Shown: positions 35,546 to 44,928 of the stretch, in pieces
Layout: each line of letters starts with the position of its first letter
Numbering within the stretch: position 1 is the stretch's first letter
Assembly: GCA_021297795.1 (NCBI GenBank)
Contig: JAJTGL010000006.1
Location: 1-64,000, forward strand
DNA from: Planctomycetaceae bacterium
GTDB lineage: Bacteria; Planctomycetota; Phycisphaerae; Phycisphaerales; SM1A02
Length of the DNA stretch: 64,000 nucleotides
Direction: 5' to 3'
Translations under genes and position numbers: made by a program
The notes under the pieces: model-generated
Told to the model about the DNA's origin: nothing
Databases searched by the model: none
The model's input: the letters and a program-made list of their open reading frames with translations, nothing else

Positions 35546-36711
35546 GCCGCACGCATCCCTTCGGCGACCGATCTCCGTGCGGCGATGATCGCGGGCACGC
35601 TGCCTGCGCAGAGGCCGACGAGCGCGGCCGCGAGCGTCGCGCCGATGGCGCTTGCGATCGAGGGACGGAACTCGACGAGGATGCCCTCGGCACCGAGCGA
35701 GAGATCGCCGAACGCGAGCGCGAGCTGCGCGCATCCTGCGCCGATCGCCGCACCGACCGCGGCAAGCGCCGCCGCCTCGACGATGATCGTCCATGCGATC
35801 GCGCGGCCGCCGAAGCCGACCGCCTGCAGCACCGCGAGATCACGCGAGCGACCCTCGAGCGACAGGATGAGCGCGTTCGCGACGAGCGCGAAGATCGCGG
35901 CGAGGGCGCCTGCCCCGAGCAGCCGTGCGAACCCGGCGATCGCGACGAGATCCTCGGCCGCACGCGCGGCAAACGACTTCTCGCTGCGCGTCGAGGTCGG
36001 CGCGGCGTCGCCCGCGAATCGCGCGTCGATCTCCGCCGCGATCCGCTCGAGCGTTCCCGGCTCGGCGATCTCGACCTCGACCTGCGTCACGATGCCGCCC
36101 TGGACGCCGCCCATCGAGGATTGCAGGAACGGCAGCGGCACGAAGCAGGCGTTCCGATCCTGCGGCCCGTCCGCCTCGACGATGCCGGCCACGGTGACCG
36201 TGACACCGGCCGATCCGAAGCGGTCGCCGACCTTGAGGCGCCGTCGCTCGGCGAGCGCGCTACCGACGAGCGCGCCGTCGCCGCGCGCGAGAAAGTCGCT
36301 CATCGAACCATCGATGAACCGGAGCCGCGGCGCCAGCGTGCGCTCGGCGTCCTCGGCGCGCACGCCGCGGAAGACGACGACATCGAGGCTTGCGCGGCAG
36401 TTCGAGACGACGATCTGCATCGGAACCGCGCTCGCGACGCCGGGCATCGCCGCGATCTCGTCGGCGTAGCGCTCCGGGATGCGACTCGTGAACGGGCAGA
36501 ACCGGTTCGCGCGGTAGACGATGAGCCGCGTGTCGCGCGCGCTCGCCTCGGTCGCCTCGCGCACGCCGTCCTGCACCGCGCGCTCGGCGCAGAGCAGGAA
36601 CGTGGCGACCGCGATCCCGAGCACCGACAGCGTCGCGCGCACCCTCGTGCGGACGAGCATCCGCAGCGAAAGCGCCGCGGTTCTCGCGAGATTGCCCGTG
36701 AATCCGCTCAT
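35542..36711 (-). CDS. FtsX-type ABC transporter permease (first)
   Basis: This 389-residue permease has an N-terminal helix (VRATLSVLGIAVATFLLC) and an extracytoplasmic domain. Three C-terminal helices around residues 260-380 carry the FtsX loop NALILSLEGRSRDLAVLQAVGFGGRAIAW. Its start overlaps the ATPase stop and its own stop overlaps the next permease's start, both by four bases. The frame is open further upstream into the ATPase gene, but the ATG at 36711 gives the expected N-terminus. Confidence 0.88.
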   Translation of the reverse strand: MSGFTGNLARTAALSLRMLVRTRVRATLSVLGIAVATFLLCAERAVQDGVREATEASARDTRLIVYRANRFCPFTSRIPERYADEIAAMPGVASAVPMQIVVSNCRASLDVVVFRGVRAEDAERTLAPRLRFIDGSMSDFLARGDGALVGSALAERRRLKVGDRFGSAGVTVTVAGIVEADGPQDRNACFVPLPFLQSSMGGVQGGIVTQVEVEIAEPGTLERIAAEIDARFAGDAAPTSTRSEKSFAARAAEDLVAIAGFARLLGAGALAAIFALVANALILSLEGRSRDLAVLQAVGFGGRAIAWTIIVEAAALAAVGAAIGAGCAQLALAFGDLSLGAEGILVEFRPSIASAIGATLAAALVGLCAGSVPAIIAARRSVAEGMRAA

Positions 36712-37415
36712 CGCGCGGCCTCCGCGCCGCGAGACTCCCGCGCGGCGAGCCGGCCCTTGTCGAGGTGAAGCAGCGTGTCGGCCCGCGCGGCCGCCTCGGG
36801 ATCGTGCGTCACCATCACGATCGTGGTGCCGCGGTCGCGATGGAGCGACGCGAGCAGCGCGAGCACGAGGTCCGCGCTCTCGCGGTCGAGGTCGCCCGTC
36901 GGTTCGTCGGCGAGAAGGAGCGGCGGGCGTGCGACGATCGCGCGCGCGATCGCCACGCGCTGCTCCTGACCGCCCGAGAGTTGCGACGGGAAGTGCGACG
37001 CACGGTCGCCGAGGCCGACGGTGTCGAGCGCCTCCATCGCGCGTCGCGCGCGTTCGGCGCGCGAGAGCGGCTGCAGCAGCAGCGGAAGCTCGACGTTCTC
37101 GAACGCCGTCAGCACGGGGACGAGGTTGTACGACTGGAAGACGATGCCGACCTCGCGCGAACGCCACGCGGCCAGTGCGCCGCGCGAGAGCCGGGCGAGG
37201 TCGTTGCTGCCGATGTGCAGTGCGCCCCGCGTGGGCGAGTCGATGCCCGCGAGGAGATTGAGGAGCGTGGTCTTGCCCGAGCCGGAGGGGCCCATGAGCG
37301 ACACGAACGCGCCGCGCGCGATCTCGAGATCGAGGTCGCGAATCGGAACGATCTCCTGGTCGCCCTTGCGATACACCTTGGTCAGCTTCTCGCAGCGGAT
37401 GAAGGCTTCGCTCAC
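36708..37415 (-). CDS. MacB/LolD-type ABC transporter ATP-binding protein
   Basis: The 235-residue product has all ATPase motifs: Walker A GPSGSGKT (42-49), the Q-loop [22 protein letters not shown], the signature LSGGQEQR, and Walker [13 protein letters not shown] with a switch histidine in VTHDP. The FQSYNLVP and ENVELPLL features match the MacB/LolD group, which powers export with FtsX-type permeases and does not import. Its ATG overlaps the adaptor stop by four bases. Confidence 0.94.
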   Translation of the reverse strand: MSEAFIRCEKLTKVYRKGDQEIVPIRDLDLEIARGAFVSLMGPSGSGKTTLLNLLAGIDSPTRGALHIGSNDLARLSRGALAAWRSREVGIVFQSYNLVPVLTAFENVELPLLLQPLSRAERARRAMEALDTVGLGDRASHFPSQLSGGQEQRVAIARAIVARPPLLLADEPTGDLDRESADLVLALLASLHRDRGTTIVMVTHDPEAAARADTLLHLDKGRLAARESRGAEAAR

Positions 37416-39082
37416 GACGCGCGCTCCTCTCCATCGCCTGCACCGTCGCCTCTACCGTCGACGTCGCTTCCATCGCCCGCGTCTTCCACCGTCGATTCGT
37501 AGGGATCGCCGAGATGCACCTCGCGTGGCGTGGCGCGTGCGCCATCGAGCGTGGTCGCGAGGGTCGCGATCGAGGTGGACGGCGTTCCGTCGACGGCCTC
37601 GTCCGGCAGCACCACGCGGTCGCCGCCGACAAGGCCCTCGTCGATCTCGATCCAGCCGTTCGCGCGCAACGACCCGACGACGACGGCGCGGCGCGCGATG
37701 CGCACGGCGCCCGGCTCGGGAATCACGACCAGGACCTCGCCACTCGAGCCGCGCGTCGGCGCGGACTCGTCGGCGAGGAGGGCCCGAACGGGAATCGCGA
37801 CAGTCTCGCGCTGCGCCGATCCGCCCGTACCGCGCGCGCGGATCTTCACACGGACGAGCATGTCGGCGCGCAGTTCCGCCGGCGGGTCGACGATGCGCAC
37901 CTTGCACTGCACGGTGTTCTTCTGGAGATCGCCGAGCGGAACCAGTCGCTCGACGACGCCTTCGAGCACGCGGTCGGGAAGCGCATCCGCGCGGATCTCG
38001 GCGGCGAGGCCGATGGCGAGGAACGCGGCGTCCTTCGCGGGCACGTCGCATCGCACCTGAAGGCTCGTCGGGTCGTAGAGCAGCGCGATCGGCTCGCCCT
38101 CGAGACCTGCGCGCGCGCCGACGACGGCGCTGCGCGAGAGGATCGTTCCCGCGTGCGGGGCGCGGATCTCGCTGCGCCGAAGGGCGAGCGCCGCGCGATC
38201 GCGCGCGGCGAGCGCCTCGGCCAGTTCGGCGGCGACCTTCGCCTCCATGCGCCGTGCCTCGCCCAGCGCGGTGCGCTCGGCGATGAGCGACTCGCGGGCA
38301 CGTCGCGCGATCTCGACCGAGCTCGCGAGCGCCTCCGCGCGCGCGCGTCGCGATGGCATCTCGACGCGCAGCGCCTCGACGCGCGCCGCGAGCGACGCGA
38401 CGCGCAGTCCGAGCCGGCGAACCTCTCCCTCGGTCGCGCCTCCCGGCGCGATCAGCGCCTTGCGCGTGTCGAGGAGATCCCTGGCTTCCGCAAGTTCGGC
38501 CTCCGCGGCGGCGAGGTCGGCGGGCAGCCGATCGGCGAGCATCCGCGCCTCTGCGGCCGCCGCCTCCGCGGCATGCAATCGGTCGCCCGAGTCGGCGGCG
38601 ATCTCGACCGATCGCGCGGCGAGATCGGCGAGTCCCGCGGAGGCGCTTGCCTCGCGCTGGCGCGCGGAGAGGGTGGCTTCGGCCTCGGCGAGCGCGATTT
38701 CCTCCGCCGCATGCTCGAGCAGGGCGATCACGTCGCCACGGGCAACCGACGCGCCCTCGAGGACCCGCACCTCGGCGATCGTCCCGTCGCGCAAGGCGCG
38801 GAGTTCGGTCGCGAACGGAGCAGGTTCGATCCAGCCCGGCGCCTGCACGGTGCCGGCGTCATCGGCCGTCGAGGTGCCCCCCGTTGCGCGCCCCTGGGAT
38901 GGAATGAGCGCGACGGGCGTCACGCGCACCTCGGGCAGCCGCTCGAACGCGCGTGCGCCGGTGATCGCGAGCAGCGCGATCGCCGTCCCGAGGATCGCGA
39001 GCGGCACGAGGACGCGCGCGACGGTGCGCGAGGCTGGTGGCGGCGGGGCTTGGCCGCCGGCGCTTCGGGTAGGACTCGACAT
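37412..39082 (-). CDS. HlyD/MacA-type periplasmic adaptor protein
   Basis: This 556-residue adaptor has an N-terminal membrane helix (residues about 20-45) and a biotinyl-lipoyl-like half motif GTIAEVRVLEGASVARGDVIALLEH. A long alanine/glutamate/arginine coiled coil follows (residues about 130-310), then the second half motif IRAPHAGTILSRSAVVGARAGLEGEPIALLYD. Beta-barrel and membrane-proximal domains end it. An aspartate/glycine-rich tail is unusual. The coiled coil is long, with a break near DTRKALIAPGGATEGEVRRLG. It is the first gene of the coupled export operon. Confidence 0.88.
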   Translation of the reverse strand: MSSPTRSAGGQAPPPPASRTVARVLVPLAILGTAIALLAITGARAFERLPEVRVTPVALIPSQGRATGGTSTADDAGTVQAPGWIEPAPFATELRALRDGTIAEVRVLEGASVARGDVIALLEHAAEEIALAEAEATLSARQREASASAGLADLAARSVEIAADSGDRLHAAEAAAAEARMLADRLPADLAAAEAELAEARDLLDTRKALIAPGGATEGEVRRLGLRVASLAARVEALRVEMPSRRARAEALASSVEIARRARESLIAERTALGEARRMEAKVAAELAEALAARDRAALALRRSEIRAPHAGTILSRSAVVGARAGLEGEPIALLYDPTSLQVRCDVPAKDAAFLAIGLAAEIRADALPDRVLEGVVERLVPLGDLQKNTVQCKVRIVDPPAELRADMLVRVKIRARGTGGSAQRETVAIPVRALLADESAPTRGSSGEVLVVIPEPGAVRIARRAVVVGSLRANGWIEIDEGLVGGDRVVLPDEAVDGTPSTSIATLATTLDGARATPREVHLGDPYESTVEDAGDGSDVDGRGDGAGDGEERAS

Positions 39083-39262
39083 GGGTTGTCCCTGCTGGTG
39101 GTGCGGACGAGACGGAATGCCGCGCCTGCGTGCGGCGCGTGGATCCGCGTTGGTCGTCGTGTGTGCTCGTTCGGTGCGTTGGACGGAGGATCATCGGATG
39201 CGACGCGCGGAGCCCCGCATCGAATCTCGCGGTGAGATTCGGGAGAAACTCCGGGCGAGCGC

Positions 39263-39790
39263 TCAGATCCGCAGGCGCGCCATGGTCACGAGCTGGAGGC
39301 GGGGTGTCCGCCAGCGGGGCGGCGGCCTGCCGTCGGAACGGGCGAACGCGGCTGATACGACGCGGGTTTCCTCGGAGAGAGGCAAACCCGCGAGGAGCCA
39401 CGGCATTTCACTGCCGACATCGTCCCGATCGAGGGTCAACGAGGTGAGGGGCGCTGGCGCCTTCGTGCAGCAGCCGTCGCAGCAGCGACCGGGAGGGGCG
39501 TGTTCGCTCGCGGGTTCGGGGTTTCCGTCGGCATCCCCGCCAACGGGAGCCGATTCCTCGTCCTCGCACGAACGGGGCGTCGTGCTGCAGGCGCGGCAAC
39601 AGGGGGGTAGGGCGTCCTCGGCCACCGCGTCCGTCGCGCAACCGGCGCGATCGTCGGGGCAGCAAGCGAATCCCGACACCGCGTCCGGGAAGAGCAGGGA
39701 AGCGAACAGCCGCTTCTCACAGCAGCAGAACAGCATCCAGGCCGCGAACGCGGTCACGAGCGCACGATGGATGGCATTGGAACGCGGCAC
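39263..39790 (-). CDS. cysteine-rich secreted protein (14 cysteines)
   Basis: The 175-residue product has a signal peptide (ALVTAFAAWMLFCC) and 14 cysteines, most in CC pairs: CCC, GFACCPDD, CCRAC, CCDGCC and singles. Between them it is acidic and proline-rich, and the last 60 residues lack cysteine. Double cysteines suggest soft-metal binding or disulfides. It lies 180 bases upstream of the export operon, same strand, so it may belong to the same regulon. I do not recognise the family. Codon use is normal for the region. The start could be a few residues later. Confidence 0.6.
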   Translation of the reverse strand: MPRSNAIHRALVTAFAAWMLFCCCEKRLFASLLFPDAVSGFACCPDDRAGCATDAVAEDALPPCCRACSTTPRSCEDEESAPVGGDADGNPEPASEHAPPGRCCDGCCTKAPAPLTSLTLDRDDVGSEMPWLLAGLPLSEETRVVSAAFARSDGRPPPRWRTPRLQLVTMARLRI

Positions 39791-39944
39791 GGACGGAAAC
39801 TCGGACGACGTGAGGCGGCTGGGAGCCCCGACGGGGTGGACCCCGGTTCATGAAGAGTAACTTCCGACCCGGCGCAAGGTCGGCTCCAATCGTCGGGTTT
39901 CGTCGAATCCCGGCAGGGGTGGCGTCGAACCCCGCCGCGAACCC

Positions 39945-42473
39945 ATGCCTCCAGCGGATCCACCCTCGATCGGCGCGGTCGTCGCGTCGCTTCCGGAGCA
40001 CCTCCGGGAGCGGGTGGCCCTGGTTGCACCGGGGGCGCCGGCGGCAGGGGCTTCGTACGTCCTCTACTGGGCGCATCACGCGCTGCGTGTGGACGAGAAC
40101 CCCGCGCTCGATACCGCGGCCGCGGTCGCGACCGCCCTCGATCTCCCATTGCTCGTCTTCTGCGCGGTGTCGGGATCGCACCCGCACCTCTCGGACCGCC
40201 ACGTCTCGTTCTTCCTCGAGGGCGTGCGCGACTTCGCCGCGGGCCTCGCGGGTCTCGGCGTGCCGTTCGCGGCGTCGATCGAGGCGATGCCTCGCCCCGA
40301 TGTCCCGATGGATCGGCTCGCATCGCGCGCAGCGGTCATCGTCACGGAGGACTTCCCGGCGCAGCCCTTCCCCGATTGGATCGCGTCGATCGGACGGCGC
40401 AGCGGACGCCCGGTGCTCGCTGTCGACACCGCCTGCGTGGTGCCGATGAACGCCGTCGATGGCGTGTTCGACCGAGCCTTCGCGTTCCGCGACGCCACGG
40501 CGCGCGAGCGCGGCCGCCGCACGGGCGCGATGTGGCCCGAGTTCGACTGGACGCGTCGCCGCTGGCCGCTCGCCGATCACACGCTGCCCGAGATCGATTG
40601 GGCGCACCTCGACATCGCGTCGTTCGTTCCGTCGCTCGACATCGACCATACGATCGGCCCGGTGGTCGATACGCCTGGTGGCGCGCGCGCGGCCGAGCGA
40701 CGCTGGCGGGATTTCCTCGATCACCGCCTCGCCGACTACGCGCGCGACCGCAACGACGCAGCGCTCGTTGCCACGTCGCGCATGTCGGCCTATCTCCACT
40801 ACGGCATGATCTCGCCGTTCCGTGTCGCGCGCGACGCGCAGCAGGCGGGTGGGGAGGGCGGCGAGAAGTTCCTCGACGAACTGCTCGTCTGGCGCGAGCT
40901 CTCGTACCACTGGTGCCGGCACGAACCATCGCATGCGTCGATCGAGGCGCTGCCCTCGTGGGCGCGGCGGACGCTGGAGGCGCACCGCGCCGACCCACGC
41001 GACGCGCGGCCGCACGAAACGCTCGAGCGCGGCATCACCGGCGACCGCCTCTGGGATCTCGCGCAGCGCTCGCTCGTCGTGCATGGCGAACTGCACAACA
41101 ACGTGCGCATGACCTGGGGCAAGGCGATCCCGTTCTGGACGAGATCGCCGGAGCAGGCGGTCGCGACGCTTGTCGATCTCAACAACCGCTACGCATTGGA
41201 TGGCGCCGACCCCGCGAGCTACGCGGGGCTCCTCTGGTGCCTCGGGTTGTTCGATCGCGCGTTCGCGCCGGAAGGCCCGGTACTTGGCACGGTGCGCGCG
41301 CGTCCGACGGCAGAGCATGCGGCGCGGCTCGATCTTCAGGCCTTCGAACGGATCGTGACGCGGCCTGCCCACGCGATGCGCGTGGCGGTGGTCGGCGCGG
41401 GTCTTTCCGGCGTCGCGTGCGCCCGCACGCTCGCCGACCATGGCGTCGAGGTCACGATCCTCGAGAAATCGCGTGGCCCTGGCGGCCGCATGAGCACGCG
41501 CCGGGGCGACTTCGGTGCGTTCGATCACGGAGCACAGTACTTCACCGCGCGCGATCCCCGGTTCCGCGCACGGATCGCCGATTGGCTTGAGTCCGGCGTC
41601 GTCGCGCGGTGGGACGCGCGCTTCGCCGAGTTCGGCGCCGATGGCGCGCGCCTCATCCAGACGCCGCCGCGCTTCGTCGGCACGCCGTCGATGAGCGCGC
41701 TGTGCGGGCATCTTGCCGCGGGCATCGCGATCGAAGCCGAGATGCGCGTCGTCGGCCTCGAGCGCGACGGCGATCGTTGGCTCGTCCGCTGCAGCGATCG
41801 CGCGGGCGCCGAGCGGGTGTTCGGGCCGTTCGATGCCGTGCTCTCGACCGCACCGGCTCCGCAGGCCGCGGCGATTCTTGGTGCGCATGCGCCTGCGTTG
41901 GCCGCGATCGCTTCACGCATCGCGATGCGCGCAACCTGGTCGCTGATGCTCTCGTTCCCGCGTCGCATCGAACTCGGTTTCGACCACGCCGAAGTGCTCG
42001 CCGGCGCCGACGATGTGGGAGCGTCGCTCGCGTGGATCTCGCGCGTCGGTTCGAAGCCAGGCCGCGTCGCGGACGGCACCGACCGCTGGGTGGTGCTTGC
42101 CCGGCCGGAGTGGTCGGAGGAGCGCCTCGAGCGGCGGCCCGATGAGATCGCCCCCGAACTGACGCGAGCCTTCGCCGCGCTTTGCGTGAAATCACGCGTC
42201 GAGATGCCCGTTCCCGCGCATGAACTCGCGCATCGTTGGCGCTTCGCGCTTGCTTCGCGCGAGGGTGGCCTCGGCAGCGCGCTCGACCCGCGGCTCGGAC
42301 TCGGCATGGCCGGCGACTGGATGTGCGGCACTCGCGTCGAGGACGCGTATCTCTCGGGCGTGTCGCTTGCGGGCCGCGTGCTCGGCGTGTCGACGACGCG
42401 GGCCCGGCTGCGCGCGGGACTCGCGCGCGATCAGGCCGAGCTTTCGCCCGCGCTCTCCGCGACGCGCGGCTGA
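39945..42473 (+). CDS. fusion of class II photolyase-like and renalase-like FAD oxidoreductase
   Basis: Residues 1-475 resemble class II cyclobutane-pyrimidine-dimer photolyases. There is an N-terminal Rossmann-like part (ALRVDENPALDTAAAVA), and YLHYGMISPFRVARDA. WRELSYHWCRHEPSHASIEALPSWARRTLEAHRADPR (about 312-345) follows. GELHNNVRMTWGKAIPFW and NNRYALDGADPASYAGLLW match the FAD-binding core. From Met478 a second flavoprotein begins: VAVVGAGLSGVACARTLADHGVEVTILEKSRGPGGRMSTRR is the dinucleotide fold of the renalase-like amine-oxidase family, ending with GMAGDWMCGTRVEDAYLSG. No stop or frameshift lies between, and the join is smooth. The photolyase part would repair UV dimers if active; the second part could supply reduced flavin. 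The stop overlaps the convergent membrane gene by 43 bases. Confidence 0.9.
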   Translation: MPPADPPSIGAVVASLPEHLRERVALVAPGAPAAGASYVLYWAHHALRVDENPALDTAAAVATALDLPLLVFCAVSGSHPHLSDRHVSFFLEGVRDFAAGLAGLGVPFAASIEAMPRPDVPMDRLASRAAVIVTEDFPAQPFPDWIASIGRRSGRPVLAVDTACVVPMNAVDGVFDRAFAFRDATARERGRRTGAMWPEFDWTRRRWPLADHTLPEIDWAHLDIASFVPSLDIDHTIGPVVDTPGGARAAERRWRDFLDHRLADYARDRNDAALVATSRMSAYLHYGMISPFRVARDAQQAGGEGGEKFLDELLVWRELSYHWCRHEPSHASIEALPSWARRTLEAHRADPRDARPHETLERGITGDRLWDLAQRSLVVHGELHNNVRMTWGKAIPFWTRSPEQAVATLVDLNNRYALDGADPASYAGLLWCLGLFDRAFAPEGPVLGTVRARPTAEHAARLDLQAFERIVTRPAHAMRVAVVGAGLSGVACARTLADHGVEVTILEKSRGPGGRMSTRRGDFGAFDHGAQYFTARDPRFRARIADWLESGVVARWDARFAEFGADGARLIQTPPRFVGTPSMSALCGHLAAGIAIEAEMRVVGLERDGDRWLVRCSDRAGAERVFGPFDAVLSTAPAPQAAAILGAHAPALAAIASRIAMRATWSLMLSFPRRIELGFDHAEVLAGADDVGASLAWISRVGSKPGRVADGTDRWVVLARPEWSEERLERRPDEIAPELTRAFAALCVKSRVEMPVPAHELAHRWRFALASREGGLGSALDPRLGLGMAGDWMCGTRVEDAYLSGVSLAGRVLGVSTTRARLRAGLARDQAELSPALSATRG

Positions 42474-43342
42474 GCGACCGCCCTCCGGCGTGCGCGCAGG
42501 AAGAGATATGCGGGGACGCTGACGCACGCGACGGATGCGATCCAGCAGAGCGCGGCCGCGAGCGCGACCGGCATCACGGGAAAGAGCACGGTCGCGAGCA
42601 GCGCGTATGTGCTCACGCTGAGCGTTCCGAGCGCCATCGGGCCGACGGCGCCGGTCGGAACGTGCGCTCCCTGCGCAAGCCACGTCGCGACCATGATCGT
42701 CGTGAAGATCACGGGGAAGACCGACGCGATGCCACTGGCGACCGGAAGCCCAGCGCGGTTGAGGAAGATCGCGATCGCGATGACGACCGCGGCCGCGAGG
42801 CCACGGACGAGGAGGATGTGCGCACCCACGCGATGGGTGCCCTTCGGCGCGGGATGCGGTCGGAGATTCGCGGCGATGCCGAGCGCGATCCCGGTCGCGA
42901 AGGCGATCGAGCCCATCACGAGCGACTGCGCGACCGTCGGCTGCACGAGATCGTTCATCCACATGATGCCTGCAGCGATCCAGAACCACGCGCCGAGCGA
43001 GAGCGTGAGCGTCCACGCGAGGAGATGCGTGCGCGTGTGGCGACCGACGAAGGCCGGGATCACGCGCCAGAGGACGAGATAGCCCGCGTTGAGCAGGATG
43101 CCGATCGGGACGAACGCCATCGCGCGTCGGAAGCCTTCGATGTCGTCGCCGGCGCCCCAGATGCCAATCGCGGCCGGGACGATCGTGGTCGGAATGCTCG
43201 AGACGATGCCTCCGCGCGCGCCTCCGAGCCGCTCGACCGCCACGGTCGAGAGGACGGCGACGAGCCCCGCGAATACCGCGGGCAGCGCGAGTTGCGCCAG
43301 CACCGCTGGATCAACGAGTTGTTCGGCCACGGACGCTTCCAT
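42431..43342 (-). CDS. polytopic membrane protein with internal duplication, unknown function
   Basis: The 303-residue product has about eight hydrophobic helices. The two halves look related: GGIVSSIPTTIVPAAIG...FVPIGILLNAGYLVLW in the first and SGIASVFPVIFTTIMV...VPTGAVGPMALGTLSVSTYALLA in the second. Such half repeats are typical of small transporters. The start is the ATG at 43342; a GTG six bases earlier is also possible. It follows DUF2256 by about ten bases and the earlier membrane gene on the same strand, and it is convergent with, and overlaps by 43 bases, the photolyase fusion. Role unknown. Confidence 0.7.
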   Translation of the reverse strand: MEASVAEQLVDPAVLAQLALPAVFAGLVAVLSTVAVERLGGARGGIVSSIPTTIVPAAIGIWGAGDDIEGFRRAMAFVPIGILLNAGYLVLWRVIPAFVGRHTRTHLLAWTLTLSLGAWFWIAAGIMWMNDLVQPTVAQSLVMGSIAFATGIALGIAANLRPHPAPKGTHRVGAHILLVRGLAAAVVIAIAIFLNRAGLPVASGIASVFPVIFTTIMVATWLAQGAHVPTGAVGPMALGTLSVSTYALLATVLFPVMPVALAAALCWIASVACVSVPAYLFLRARRRAVAQPRVAESAGESSA

Positions 43343-43351
43343 CGGCACACT

Positions 43352-43552
43352 CTACCGGGTGCGGCGTACGCCACGCGTCGCGCCGGAAGCGTCGTCTCCG
43401 ACGCGATCCTGCGGACCTCGTCGACGGCAGGCGTCCGAGCAGTACTTCACGTGCTCCCAGTCGCGCTCCCACTTCTTGCGCCACGTGAACGGACGCGCGC
43501 ACGCGATGCACGTCTTCGGTGGGGGGACTGCGGGACGCTCGATCTTCGGCAC
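43352..43552 (-). CDS. DUF2256 zinc-binding protein
   Basis: The 66-residue product shows the DUF2256 pattern: [21 protein letters not shown], then [13 protein letters not shown], with four cysteines in C-x2-C and C-x3-C pairs, a likely zinc site. The GTG at 43552 gives the natural N-terminus ([12 protein letters not shown]). Genes of this family are commonly found next to photolyase or cryptochrome genes, and here one lies about 900 bases away, so a link to DNA repair or light response is reasonable but unproven. The last 20 residues are a disordered tail. Confidence 0.8.
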   Translation of the reverse strand: MPKIERPAVPPPKTCIACARPFTWRKKWERDWEHVKYCSDACRRRGPQDRVGDDASGATRGVRRTR

Positions 43553-43565
43553 CGGGGCCGCTTCG

Positions 43566-44864
43566 TCACGCCTGCGCCGCGGATTCGCCGGAGAGGCTCG
43601 AGGCGAGCGCCGCGAACGCCTCGCGGACCCGACGCAGTCCGCTGCGGATGCGACCCTCGCGTACGCGCGCCCCGAAACGCGCCGCGAGCCGCTCCGAGTC
43701 GCGTCGATAGCGCGGCGGGAACGACACCACGCCGCGAGCGATGCGCGCATCGGAAAGGGTCGGCCAGACGACGCCCTGCACGACCTCGGGGCTGTCGACG
43801 GGGACCTCGAGCGTGCGCTTCGGGAGCACGAAGAACGGCCGGTACGAGAAGCGGATGCCGCCCGGGACCGGCTCCGCGTGACCCATCGTGCGGATCGGGG
43901 CGCCGAGTCCACCGCGGGCGAGGAACGCGCGCGGTCGCTCGCTGTCGTCGCGTCGGCCGAAGATGACGTCGATCGCGACCGAAAGCGCGAAGAGGTCGAG
44001 ACGGATGCACCAGCCCGCGAAGAGGAACGAGAGCACGATGAGCGGAAGCGCGAGCAGGAGCGCGAGGAACGGATGCACGAGCAGCGCGATGCCGAGGACG
44101 CCGAGGATCGATGCGCGCAGCGCGACGAGCGCCGCATCGACGATCGCGAACGGACTGAGCACGATGAGCGCGTCGATGACGTGGAAGGTGATCCACACCG
44201 AGATGTACATCGCGAACGCGGCGACGAAGACGAGTGCCGCGACAAGTCCACCCGAGAGGAACCCGGCGGCCTGCACGTTCGGATCAGGCGCGACCGCCGA
44301 GCCGGCGGCGGCGGCCATCGTCGATGCGATCGTCGGCAGGAGCACGCCCGCCGCCACGAGCGCCGCGAGCTTCGCCTCGAGATAGGCGCCCGCGTCGATC
44401 GCCTTCCGGATCGGAAGCGGCATGCCGGGTGACGTGCAGCGCTGCAGGACGGCCGCCGCGAGCGTGATGGTGCACGGGATCAGGAACCACGGGTTCGCAT
44501 GGATCGGGAGCGACGTGGCGGTTGAACCGCCGAGTTCGACGAAGTCTCGCCAGCCGATCACGACCAGGACGAGGAGCGGCGAGATCGCGAGGCCCGTGAG
44601 CTGCGCGATGCCGGTCGCGACCGTCACGGCGCGGGACTCGGGCGCTCCGGCGGAGGCGGGGGTGGTCGCGGATGCGGAAGCGGGCATCGCGTCCACTGCC
44701 GGGACGACGGCCGTCTGCGCCGCGGTCGCCGACATCTCAGACGCGAGGTCCGATGCGACCGCGAGCTCCGACGTCGCCGCGAGCAGTCCGACGACAAGCG
44801 TCAGTCCGAGGAGGCAGGCCGTTCCCGCGCGACGAAGTGGATGGAGCCGATGCATGGCCGTCAT
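43566..44864 (-). CDS. polytopic membrane protein of unknown function
   Basis: The 432-residue protein (start at the ATG 44864; 44855 is an alternative) has a signal-like first helix and an alanine/serine/proline linker. About six transmembrane helices follow between residues 85 and 300. A soluble end carries [41 protein letters not shown]. The C-terminal part is arginine-rich. It overlaps no neighbour and lies 13 bases before DUF2256 on the same strand. I do not recognise a family with confidence. Confidence 0.7.
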   Translation of the reverse strand: MTAMHRLHPLRRAGTACLLGLTLVVGLLAATSELAVASDLASEMSATAAQTAVVPAVDAMPASASATTPASAGAPESRAVTVATGIAQLTGLAISPLLVLVVIGWRDFVELGGSTATSLPIHANPWFLIPCTITLAAAVLQRCTSPGMPLPIRKAIDAGAYLEAKLAALVAAGVLLPTIASTMAAAAGSAVAPDPNVQAAGFLSGGLVAALVFVAAFAMYISVWITFHVIDALIVLSPFAIVDAALVALRASILGVLGIALLVHPFLALLLALPLIVLSFLFAGWCIRLDLFALSVAIDVIFGRRDDSERPRAFLARGGLGAPIRTMGHAEPVPGGIRFSYRPFFVLPKRTLEVPVDSPEVVQGVVWPTLSDARIARGVVSFPPRYRRDSERLAARFGARVREGRIRSGLRRVREAFAALASSLSGESAAQA

Positions 44865-44928
44865 TGTCGCGTTCCAACCCGCGGCATTCCGCCCGCGCGC
44901 CGAAAAACCGTCCCGATAGGATGCGCCC

